NCBI RefSeq assembly: GCF_008632335.1
Contig: NZ_VWXX01000021.1
Coordinates: 1 to 60,897 of the forward strand
Direction: 5' to 3'
From: Thiohalocapsa marina
Lineage (GTDB): Bacteria; Pseudomonadota; Gammaproteobacteria; Chromatiales; Chromatiaceae
Length of the DNA: 60,897 nucleotides
Each line of letters begins with the position of its first letter. The first letter of the stretch is position 1. Shown here in pieces: positions 34,218 to 41,280 of this stretch. Position numbers and translations under genes: made by a program. The notes beneath the pieces are model-generated. The model saw only the letters and a list, made by a program, of their open reading frames with translations, was not told where the DNA came from and searched no databases.

Positions 34218-34742
34218 TCACGACCTCGTCAGAGCAGTTCCGGCACGCATTGCCGGTCAACGTGTTACGCGGCCTGCGCCGAGACGGCGCGGGTGTCCTG
34301 GGGGGTACATTGGCGAGCCTGATCTCGATTGGCGCCGGCAAACGTCCTTGCGGGCGATTCGGGCGTGTCGTCTTCAGGTGGCTGGGTCGGGCGGATGCTT
34401 CCGGCAGGCGGGGCATGTCTTTTCAACCCGATGCCCGTGACTTTACCACATTCTCTTCAGGAATGTGTCAAATCGGCACGCCTGTCGTGTGGCGTCCGAT
34501 CGGGGGCTGTTTTCGCCGGTGGAGACTTCCCCGTAAAAGTGCACGGTTTTCCGGTCCGGCCGGCGGCGAACTTTCCGTCCGCCGTCATTTCAAAACGCCT
34601 GAGCTTCCGTGAAGCTCTCTGACTCCTTGTCGTGTTCCCCGCCTCTGGCGGGGTTTTTTTGTGCCGATCTCAGGGTGACAGCGACCGGCGCCGTGCTAGT
34701 CTGGGCATCGGTCTGGTAGCAAACGCAACAACGGAGGACGGG
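34218..34742. other. Gene-free gap with possible small RNA
   Basis: No open reading frame with coding features is found. A strong Rho-independent terminator on the plus strand ends this gap at 34660, though no plus-strand gene precedes it: the gene to the left runs the other way. A small RNA somewhere in about 34430-34660 would explain it. I recognised no known RNA family and no definite promoter. Confidence 0.4.
34637..34660 (+). terminator. Rho-independent terminator (orphan)
   Basis: The stem CCCCGCC / GGCGGGG with a TCT loop is followed by seven T residues. This is the clearest intrinsic terminator in the window. It is oriented to stop rightward transcription, 82 bases before nei, with no upstream rightward gene within 1.9 kb. 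Confidence 0.85.
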
Positions 34743-35543
34743 GTGCCGGAGGGCGATACCATACACAAACTGGCAGTGTATCTCGATGCCGAGCTGAACG
34801 GCAAGGAGGTCACCGGCGTGCGCCTGCAGCCGCGCTTCGGGCCGTCCTGCGGACCGCGCCGGGTCAGTGGCGTGGGGAGCGAGGGCAAGCACCTGTTCGT
34901 CACCTTCGACGACGGTGTCGAACTGCGCAGCCACCTCGGCATGTATGGCTCCTGGCACCGTTATCGTCCGAGTCAGCCATGGAAGCGACCGGCGCGGCAG
35001 GCGTCGATCGTCATCCGGACGGGGCAGGCGGACTATGTGTGCTTCAATGCCAAGGAGGTTCAGTGGCTGCGCCGACAGGGGTTCGAGCGCGCTGACCTCG
35101 GCAACCGGCTGGGTCCCGACCTGATCCGCGACCCTTTCGATCCGGATGCGCTGGCATCCCGCATCGCGGCCTTGCTGTCGCCGGATGCGGCCATTGTGGA
35201 TGTGCTGCTGGATCAGCGCATCGCCGCTGGCATTGGAAACGTGTACAAGTCGGAGGTGCTGTTCCTGCAGGGCCACTCGCCGCACCTGCGGCTAAAGGAG
35301 CTGACCGCGGAACAGGTAACCGCGCTGTACCGCTGTGCGGCAGAGCATCTGGGCAACAACCTGGGCGGTGGACCGAGAACCACCCGCCGCACCCTCGACG
35401 GCCGGGGCCGACTCTGGGTCTACGGGCGTTTCGACCGGCCTTGCCTGCGCTGCGGAACTCCCATTCGGCGCGCGTACCTCGGCACCCATCGCCGCTCCAC
35501 CTACTGGTGCCCGGGTTGCCAGAGCGCTAGCGCGATGCGCTGA
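34743..35543 (+). CDS. nei: Nei/Fpg-family DNA glycosylase (endonuclease VIII type)
   Basis: A 266-residue base-excision repair enzyme. After removal of Met the N-terminus is Pro-Glu (PEGDTIHK), giving the Schiff-base proline and catalytic glutamate. The conserved lysine is in SEGKHLFV near 58, the helix-two-turns-helix segment is DQRIAAGIGNVYKSEVLF near 158, and the C-terminal zinc finger has CLRCG…STYWCPGC. The GTG at 34743 follows GGAGGA. It removes oxidised pyrimidines and nicks DNA. The 3' end overlaps the convergent truC-like gene by 43 bases. Confidence 0.9.
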   Translation: MPEGDTIHKLAVYLDAELNGKEVTGVRLQPRFGPSCGPRRVSGVGSEGKHLFVTFDDGVELRSHLGMYGSWHRYRPSQPWKRPARQASIVIRTGQADYVCFNAKEVQWLRRQGFERADLGNRLGPDLIRDPFDPDALASRIAALLSPDAAIVDVLLDQRIAAGIGNVYKSEVLFLQGHSPHLRLKELTAEQVTALYRCAAEHLGNNLGGGPRTTRRTLDGRGRLWVYGRFDRPCLRCGTPIRRAYLGTHRRSTYWCPGCQSASAMR

Positions 35544-36250
35544 AAGTCCGCCGCCGGCGGTGCAGAGAGCGTGAGCGGCTGACCGTTGTGCGGGTGCGCG
35601 CAGTGTAGCGCGGTTGCGGCCAGCAGCAGACGCTGGTTGCCGAGGCGTTCGCGGAACAGCCGGTTGTGGGCGCCGTCGCCGTAGGTGGTGTCGCCGACGA
35701 TGGGGTGGAAGATGTGTTTCATGTGGCGCCGGAGCTGATGCCGGCGGCCGGTTTCTGGATACAGTTCCAGCAGCGTGTAGCGCGCGCTGGCGTAACGGCC
35801 GACGGCCCAGGGCCGTTCCACGATGGCAAGGCGCCGGTAGCGCGTGATGGCGCTCTGGGGTCCCTTGTCGGGGTCCGCCAGGGGCTCGGCGATCCGGTCG
35901 GGACGCTCGCGCAGGGCATGGTCGATCACGCCGGATTCGTCCGTGTATCCACGCACGATGGCGCGATAGGTCTTGCGTACCTGACCAGCGGTGAACTGGT
36001 CCGTCAGCTGTCGCGCCGTGGCCGGGTCGAGGGCGAACAGCAGGACGCCGGAGGTGGGCTTGTCCAGACGATGCACCGGGTAGACCCGTTGGCCGATCTG
36101 GTCCCGCACCAACTGCAGCGCAAAGCGGGTTTCGTGCCTGTCAACCAGGCTGCGGTGTACCAGCAGGCCGGTAGGCTTGTGTACCGCGATCAGCCAGCGA
36201 TCCCGATACAACACCGGTAGCTGCGACGGCGGGGGGCTAGCCGCCAGCAT
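35501..36250 (-). CDS. truC: tRNA pseudouridine synthase, TruC-like (RluA family)
   Basis: A 249-residue RluA-family pseudouridine synthase. The catalytic motif HRLDKPTSGVLLFA lies near residue 71 with the active aspartate, and RHQLRRHMKHI near 183 is the C-terminal family signature. TruC modifies U65 of tRNA-Ile/Asp. The start MLAASPPPSQLP at 36250 overlaps the end of the upstream protease-like gene by 14 bases; longer starts add unconserved residues. Its tail overlaps nei on the other strand. Confidence 0.88.
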   Translation of the reverse strand: MLAASPPPSQLPVLYRDRWLIAVHKPTGLLVHRSLVDRHETRFALQLVRDQIGQRVYPVHRLDKPTSGVLLFALDPATARQLTDQFTAGQVRKTYRAIVRGYTDESGVIDHALRERPDRIAEPLADPDKGPQSAITRYRRLAIVERPWAVGRYASARYTLLELYPETGRRHQLRRHMKHIFHPIVGDTTYGDGAHNRLFRERLGNQRLLLAATALHCAHPHNGQPLTLSAPPAADFQRIALALWQPGHQ

Positions 36251-37469
36251 CCACGGCCACCTGCATGGTGCCGAAGTCGAGCCGCAGGCGACCGTTGCCA
36301 ATAAACCCGTCCCCCAGCAGGCCGCCGATGCGGAAGCCGAATTGCCGCTCCAGCCGGAACTGCCGCAGCAGCATGCCGCCGATGCGCTGCCGTCGAGCGC
36401 CGGCGGCGGCGACGGAATCGCAGACGAACGGCAGCGCGCTCAGCCGGTTCTGAATGCCGAACCCGACCCCCTCGGCGTCGACCAGCACATCGACGTCCGC
36501 GGCCCCGGCAGTGGACAGCGGCAATGCCAGTCCGGTGCCTGACAACCCGGTGTCCAGGAACAGCAGGGTGTTGATGCGGTCATTGAGCCGGCCTTCGAGC
36601 AGGGGATACTGGTTCGCCGCCAGGTAGAGCGGGCTGCCGTCGGTCACCGCGCGGCCCCCCAGTTGCAGCTGCCGCTTGCCGTAGTCCAGGGTAGTGGGCA
36701 ACTGGCTCAGCAGGCCGCAGCCGATGACGCCATCCACCGGGAAGGGCAGCAGTCGTGCCAGGGAGCTACGAGTATCGTATACCTGCACCGGCACGTTGCC
36801 GATGTCCAGCGTCCCCAGCGACAGGTGCCGCAGCAGGCCGTGCTGGACGCGACCGGCCGGGCCGGCGGGAAAGTGGATGCCTTCGTCGCCGAAGGTCGTG
36901 ACCCCTGCCGGCCCGGCCACTGCCGGATCCAGCAGGGTCTCGCCGACCCCGGTGTCGATGGCCAGGCGGACGCTGAGCGACTGTTGCGGCCCGGACAGCC
37001 GTGCCTCGATCACCGGCACCGGTGATTCCCCGATCCAGGGCAGGGCGATTTCCGGAGTTCGCTCCGAACCGCGTTCCGCAGCAGGTGGATGCAGCCGGTA
37101 TTCGCCGGCTTGGGCGGCCTGAAGCTTTGCCGCCAGCGCCGTGCGCCCCAGTGCGCGGTAGAGCGCGGCGGCCGCCTCCGGCCTGTGCGCCCGCCGATGG
37201 CAGTCTGCCAGCAGCGCCCGCAGGCGTACCGAGCCTGGCACCGAGTCAGACTCGGCCCTAAGGGCCGTTTCAAGGTGTTCGCGGGCCGTTTCGAGGCGAT
37301 TCTGCAGCAGGTGCAGTTCGCCTAGCAGCGCATGCAGCCGGATGTCGTGCAGCCCTTCCTCGCGCAAGGCCTCACCAAGGGGCGCGCTATCGGCGAAGCG
37401 TCCGCCGTGGAAGAGTTCCAGGGCGGTCTTCAGGCGCCGTTCGGGGCTGGACCTGTCGGGGCTGGCCAC
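36237..37469 (-). CDS. TPR protein with two retropepsin-like aspartyl protease domains
   Basis: A 410-residue protein. The N-terminal 130 residues contain about three TPR-like repeats (LHALLGELHLLQNRLETAREH, LRALLADCHRRAHRPEAAAAL). The rest shows two clan AA aspartyl protease halves: LAIDTGVGETLL near 166 with VDGVIGCGLL near 243, and LLFLDTGLSGTGLAL near 300 with GGLLGDGFIGN near 385. Each half has a DTG active site, so a pepsin-like single-chain pair or two tandem retropepsin folds is likely. No signal peptide is visible. The GTG start at 37469 lies 21 bases after the preceding gene. Confidence 0.8.
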   Translation of the reverse strand: MASPDRSSPERRLKTALELFHGGRFADSAPLGEALREEGLHDIRLHALLGELHLLQNRLETAREHLETALRAESDSVPGSVRLRALLADCHRRAHRPEAAAALYRALGRTALAAKLQAAQAGEYRLHPPAAERGSERTPEIALPWIGESPVPVIEARLSGPQQSLSVRLAIDTGVGETLLDPAVAGPAGVTTFGDEGIHFPAGPAGRVQHGLLRHLSLGTLDIGNVPVQVYDTRSSLARLLPFPVDGVIGCGLLSQLPTTLDYGKRQLQLGGRAVTDGSPLYLAANQYPLLEGRLNDRINTLLFLDTGLSGTGLALPLSTAGAADVDVLVDAEGVGFGIQNRLSALPFVCDSVAAAGARRQRIGGMLLRQFRLERQFGFRIGGLLGDGFIGNGRLRLDFGTMQVAVDAGG

Positions 37470-37490
37470 GCTGACGACCCGGTGCGGCGG

Positions 37491-38045
37491 TCAGTCGAAC
37501 AGGTCGCGAAAGGCCTTGGCAAAGCGCTTGTAGGCGTCCCAGCCGTCCTTGTCCATCACCTGGTCGATGACCCAGCGGTTCTCGTCCTGGTCGCCCATCA
37601 GGGTCTGGATCTCGTGGCCCAGGTGGCGCAGGAAGGGATAGGTCGGGCCATCGTCGTCCAGCCGAAACTCGGCGTACTCGGTGGAGCGCTCGTTGAGCCG
37701 GGCGATGAACGGGCTGCCGTAATCCCCCGGACCCAGCAGGTCCTGGCTGTTGTCCTGTACATGTTCGACGCACTTCCTCGCAAACTGGGTGATCAGCTCC
37801 CGGCGTTGCTCATCATCGAGCTGAATGTGCGCCATGCGGTCGGCGATCTGGATCAGGAACAGCAGATACTCCTGGACCACCAGCAACCGCTGGGCATCGT
37901 CGCGGTAGACGAACCGCTCGCAATGCAGGCTGATGGCCTTGTCGACGGCGATGCGCCAACCGATGAAGGCCAGCGCGCTGCTGATCTCGGCCAGAGACCG
38001 CTCGTTTTCGTCGTTCCACCAGTGGCTCTTGATACGCAATGCCAT
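37491..38045 (-). CDS. Conserved hypothetical protein
   Basis: A 184-residue soluble protein, acidic and rich in aromatic residues (HWWNDENERSLAEISSALAF, VQEYLLFLIQIADRMAHIQL, RWVIDQVMDKDGWDAYKRF). I do not recognise a characterised family. It appears mainly helical. The ATG at 38045 is preceded by GGGAG about 11 bases upstream. It is the first gene of a minus-strand set with the protease-like gene and truC, and its promoter region holds a shortened multi-hairpin element. Confidence 0.65.
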   Translation of the reverse strand: MALRIKSHWWNDENERSLAEISSALAFIGWRIAVDKAISLHCERFVYRDDAQRLLVVQEYLLFLIQIADRMAHIQLDDEQRRELITQFARKCVEHVQDNSQDLLGPGDYGSPFIARLNERSTEYAEFRLDDDGPTYPFLRHLGHEIQTLMGDQDENRWVIDQVMDKDGWDAYKRFAKAFRDLFD

Positions 38046-38081
38046 GCCGATTGCTACTCCCGTGGCTGTGGCAATTTGTCC

Positions 38082-38143
38082 TTATGAGACGCTGATTTAT
38101 TGGTCTCCCTGATCGGGGCCAGGGCAAAAATCAGCATTTTCCT
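38082..38143 (-). repeat. Multi-hairpin element (family A), short derivative
   Basis: Only the two ends remain: TGAGACGCTGATTTATTGG, a small GC loop (TCTCCCTGATCGGGGCC), then GGGCAAAAATCAGCATTTTCC. The end-derived inverted sequences can still form one long hairpin. It lies 37 bases upstream of the gene at 38045. Confidence 0.75.
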
Positions 38144-38233
38144 GATCCCTTCATATTCTGCTTCGGGCGGGTCAGTACAACCTTCCTGAAGCTGTTCGTT
38201 GTTCTGCACGCGCCAATGGGGTGGCCCGGCAGC

Positions 38234-38392
38234 TAAGGAGACGCTGCCTTATTGGCCATCCTGGCCAAAAATCAGCACGCGATTCGAAAACGCGGTTTCC
38301 GCATCGCTTCATTTTCAGCGGCGTGCGCCGCTAAAAATGGCGGGGCCTCCTGCCCCGCACGGGAAATGCTGAATAAATCAGCGTTTCCCTAA
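38234..38392 (-). repeat. Multi-hairpin element (family A), full copy 4
   Basis: Full-length copy flanked by TAA on both sides. A substitution (GCATCGC instead of GAATCGC) breaks one pair in the long central stem, and GTGCGCC replaces the GCAA-loop sequence. It lies between the divergent unknown gene (38045) and the oxygenase gene (38469), 90 bases from another, deleted copy. Confidence 0.9.
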
Positions 38393-38468
38393 GGGGAGGG
38401 GCTGGTTGACGCGACTGCTGGGGCGCTGGACAATTCGGGGTCAGTTGCACCCCGCTCCGGTTATCCGC

Positions 38469-39083
38469 ATGACCCACACCCCGTTCGATCGCCCCGTCGC
38501 GCCCCTGGAAAGCCTGCGCGAGCTGCGCCCCGGCAGCTTCATCTTCGAGCGGGAGCAGGCCTTGCCGCCGAGCTTCTGCGACGAGGTGGTGGCACGCTTC
38601 GAGGCCAACCCCGAACAGCAGGTCGCCGGGCGCGTCGGCCAGTTGCGGGAGCAGGATACGAGCGTCAAGCGAACCACCGATCTGGTGGTCAGCAACAAGG
38701 ACGACTGGAAGGACGTGGACCAGCTGTTCTTCCGCTCCCTGGCCGCCGCCATGCGGGAGCTGCGCGAGACCTTTCCCTACTTCAAGGGGCCGTTCAAGGA
38801 CCTGGGCTACCAGGTGCAGCGTTACCTGCCCGGCGAGTACTACCACTGGCACATCGATGGCGGCAGCCACGAGCTGAGTCAGCGGCAACTGGTGGCCCTG
38901 TGGTACCTGAACGATGTGCCCGGCCCCGGTGGCGAGACGCAGTTCCTGTACCAGGGCCTTAGCGTGCGCCCGCAGCGCGGCAAGCTGGTACTGTTCCCGC
39001 CGTTCTGGACCCACGAACACCGGGCCGCGCGCCTGGATGCCGGGGTGAAGTACATCGCCACCACCTGGGTGGTCTTTGCCTGA
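38469..39083 (+). CDS. 2-oxoglutarate/Fe(II)-dependent dioxygenase (prolyl-hydroxylase-like)
   Basis: A 204-residue double-stranded beta-helix oxygenase. The iron-binding HxD is in YYHWHIDGGSHE near residue 125, the distal histidine in FPPFWTHEHRA near 182, and the 2-oxoglutarate-binding arginine follows (HRAARLD). PGGETQFLYQG and VRPQRGKLVLFPPF are characteristic of the P4Hc/SM-20 group. The substrate is unknown. The ATG at 38469 is preferred over an upstream in-frame TTG. It is followed 13 bases later by the small gene at 39097. Confidence 0.85.
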   Translation: MTHTPFDRPVAPLESLRELRPGSFIFEREQALPPSFCDEVVARFEANPEQQVAGRVGQLREQDTSVKRTTDLVVSNKDDWKDVDQLFFRSLAAAMRELRETFPYFKGPFKDLGYQVQRYLPGEYYHWHIDGGSHELSQRQLVALWYLNDVPGPGGETQFLYQGLSVRPQRGKLVLFPPFWTHEHRAARLDAGVKYIATTWVVFA

Positions 39084-39096
39084 GGCCCGCAGGCGC

Positions 39097-39483
39097 ATGG
39101 ATGACTCCCGCGCCGCCGCGCCACGCCTGCTCGGCATCGTCGAGCTCGGTGGTTATCCGAACTTTCTGCCCCTGTATCGCCGGCTCGGCTTCGACGCCGA
39201 ACTGGTGCCCTCCCAGCGCAAGGCGCAGGCGGTGCTGAAGCGGCGGCTGCCGGATGTCGTTGTCGCGGAGTACAACTTCCAGTCCGACTTCCGCGACCGG
39301 ACCAGCAACCTCGAGACCCTGATGGCGCGTCTGCAGCGTCACCCCCAGGTGCGGGTCATCTGCATCTACCAACCGGAGTTCCGGCACAAGCTGGACGGCA
39401 TGCTGGCGCGTTTTCCGGTGTTTGCGGCGTTGCCGCTGCCGGTGAGCGAGGATGACATGGCCGGGGTGTTGTCGCAGCTCTGA
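39097..39483 (+). CDS. Pseudo-receiver-like hypothetical protein
   Basis: A 128-residue protein whose alternating beta/alpha pattern (LLGIVELGGYPNFLPLYRRL, DVVVAEYNFQSDFRD, VRVICIYQPEFRHKLDGMLA, FAALPLPVSEDDMAGVLSQL) resembles a response-regulator receiver. The phosphoacceptor Asp position reads Glu (VVVAEYN), and no acidic pair is found in strand 1, so phosphorylation is unlikely. I do not recognise a named family. It follows the oxygenase gene closely and may share its transcript. Confidence 0.6.
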   Translation: MDDSRAAAPRLLGIVELGGYPNFLPLYRRLGFDAELVPSQRKAQAVLKRRLPDVVVAEYNFQSDFRDRTSNLETLMARLQRHPQVRVICIYQPEFRHKLDGMLARFPVFAALPLPVSEDDMAGVLSQL

Positions 39484-39509
39484 ACCGGTGTCCGTATCCG
39501 AGCCGGACT

Positions 39510-40364
39510 TCAGCGCCCTTCCAGCACGGCCTGGCAGCTGGCCGGCAGGGCCGGTCGGTCCGCGGGGCGTGTCGCTGAACCTGCGGGGCGGCGTGCCTCG
39601 GCACTGAACCACCAGTCCAGTTCCGCGCCGCAGCCGCTGCCGGGCGCGATGGCGGGCTGCTGTCGGCAGTCCGGGCTGTCCGGCGGGCATTTCAGACGGA
39701 CATGGACATGGGCGTCGTGCCCCCACCACGGACGCAGCTTGCGCAGCCAGGGTGCATCGCCGTCACGTCGGCAGAGCGCCTGCTTGAGGGCGGGATTGAC
39801 GATGACCCGGTCCACCGCGGGGTGCATCGCCGCCGTGCGGATCAGAAACTGCTGGTCGTCGCCCCAATGCCCATTCGGCGTGCGACCATCGGCATCCAGC
39901 ATGCCGGGCGGGTCGTGCGCTTCCGGGGTGGAGCGCCAGGCCTGTGCCGGAGAGTCGGCCAGGGTCAGCCAGATGTCCACGTCCAGTCCGTTCTGATGGC
40001 TGACATGGGACGAGGCCATGGGCCCGCCCCGTGGCTGTGACAGGTCGCCGACCATGATCAGCCTGCCGTTCCTGCGGTGCATGGCATCGGCCAGATGGCG
40101 GACCAGGCGCAGGGTGTCGGGGTGAGCATGGTGTCGGTTGCGATGGCGGCGGATGCGGACGAACCCGCGCCCGGTCTCCGGCAGCGCCGAAGTGCCCCGG
40201 ATGCAGCCGTTGGAGGGGCCGCCGATGACGCTCGGCGAGCCCGCGGCGACGCTGGTGATCTGCGGCCAGGGGTTTTCCGCAGCCGCGGCCACGCCCCAAG
40301 GCATGACCGCGCCCGCGATTGCAGCGAGGGCCGCTGAGAGGACCGGCTTGATGGCCGAATTGAT
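39510..40364 (-). CDS. mepA: Penicillin-insensitive murein endopeptidase
   Basis: A MepA-type LAS metallopeptidase that cleaves D-Ala-mDAP cross-links in peptidoglycan. Visible motifs are FSNGCI-like GGPSNGCIRGTSALP, the zinc site SHQNGLDVDIWL near residue 125 and WWGHDAHVHVRLKCP near 220. E. coli MepA has an N-terminal signal peptide; here the hydrophobic segment (KPVLSAALAAIAGAVM…AAA) lies mostly upstream of the first ATG (40304). No ATG, GTG or TTG precedes it in frame after the previous gene. An ATC at 40364 follows CTGAGG and gives a complete signal peptide, so an unusual start is proposed. Coordinates assume that start. Confidence 0.85.
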   Translation of the reverse strand: MNSAIKPVLSAALAAIAGAVMPWGVAAAAENPWPQITSVAAGSPSVIGGPSNGCIRGTSALPETGRGFVRIRRHRNRHHAHPDTLRLVRHLADAMHRRNGRLIMVGDLSQPRGGPMASSHVSHQNGLDVDIWLTLADSPAQAWRSTPEAHDPPGMLDADGRTPNGHWGDDQQFLIRTAAMHPAVDRVIVNPALKQALCRRDGDAPWLRKLRPWWGHDAHVHVRLKCPPDSPDCRQQPAIAPGSGCGAELDWWFSAEARRPAGSATRPADRPALPASCQAVLEGR

Positions 40365-40386
40365 GAGCGGGATCCTCAGCTGGTCC

Positions 40387-41031
40387 TCAGCCCTTGCGCT
40401 TCTGCTCCGACGCCCGCTTGCTCATGATGGCGCCGCGCAGGAACAGCAGCACGAACAGGCTGGCAACGAAGCCGGAGCCCGCGGCGATGGTGGTCATCAG
40501 CACCGGCTTGTTCTGCGCATCGGCGATGCCCATGAGCTCGCCCAGCCCGACCAGCGTCGGGTTGTTGGCGGGCACCGCAATCAGGTAGGCGCAGAAGACC
40601 ATGAAGATGGCGAAGAAGAACAGCTTGAAGTCCACATGCATGGCCGCCAGCAGGCTGGCGAATGCCAGCAGGTACAGGATCACTGCGGTGTACTGCTGAT
40701 CGCTCATCAGCGCACGGATGCCCTGGGAGTTGAGGATGTAGAGCAGGCCGATCAGTGCGCCCCAGTGGACGATCTGCTTGATCAGGTACCAGAGCCGCGA
40801 ATTGCCGCCTACATAGGCCTGGCCCCAACCCGAGAACAGCGAGACGACGGCGACGACGGGGACGAAGATCTCCCAGTAGCGGAAGGTCGCGCCGATGTTC
40901 TTGTGGCTCAGCCAGAACAGGACGAAGGCGGCGGCGAACAGGATGAACAGGGGCACTGAGCCGCCAAACAGCGAATGCTGGCCGTTTTTGTTCTTGTCGA
41001 TGGACGCTGGGGTTGCTGCTGCTTCAGACAC
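40387..41031 (-). CDS. Integral membrane protein of unknown function
   Basis: A 214-residue protein with about six membrane segments (LFILFAAAFVLFWLSH, IFVPVVAVVSLFSGWG, IVHWGALIGLLYIL, AVILYLLAFASLLAAM, FFFAIFMVFCAYLIAV, FVASLFVLLFLRG). I recognise no transporter signature. The GTG start is preceded by GGAGGAA at good spacing. It lies 22 bases upstream of the proposed mepA start, so the two may form an operon, linking it loosely to the cell envelope. Confidence 0.7.
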   Translation of the reverse strand: MSEAAATPASIDKNKNGQHSLFGGSVPLFILFAAAFVLFWLSHKNIGATFRYWEIFVPVVAVVSLFSGWGQAYVGGNSRLWYLIKQIVHWGALIGLLYILNSQGIRALMSDQQYTAVILYLLAFASLLAAMHVDFKLFFFAIFMVFCAYLIAVPANNPTLVGLGELMGIADAQNKPVLMTTIAAGSGFVASLFVLLFLRGAIMSKRASEQKRKG

Positions 41032-41083
41032 GGCAATTCCTCCAATCTGGAGCGGTGAGTGAGGCCGGCGGTGCGGTCACCTT

Positions 41084-41133
41084 GGCAAGACACTGGTTTA
41101 TTGGTCTCCTGGCCAAAAATCAGCATCTCCCTG
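41084..41133 (-). repeat. Multi-hairpin element (family A), shortest derivative
   Basis: A roughly 46-base remnant: ACACTGGTTTATTGG, a loop TCTCCT, and GGCCAAAAATCAGCATCTCC. It is essentially the end hairpin alone. It lies upstream of the membrane-protein gene. Confidence 0.7.
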
Positions 41134-41242
41134 GACGCGCGGACCGCACAGTCAACGGCCGGGACGGGACATGCCCGGGTGAGATCGTCGGCGAAGACGA
41201 TCCTTGTCAAGTCTAAACCTTTTTTTTCGTGTGTGTAGCTTG

Positions 41243-41274
41243 ATTGACACTAAAATTTTCAATTTTGTGTCAAT
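41243..41274. promoter_or_regulatory. AT-rich inverted repeat in a low-GC island
   Basis: Perfect 8-bp arms ATTGACAC / GTGTCAAT enclose an AT-rich 16-base core that is itself nearly palindromic (AAAATT…AATTTT), followed by TTTTT. It sits in a roughly 80-base low-GC island between the SLC13 stop (41281) and the membrane-protein gene. It could be an operator, a terminator read rightward or a promoter region; TTGACA is present on both strands. Confidence 0.45.
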
Positions 41275-41280
41275 TTTTGT

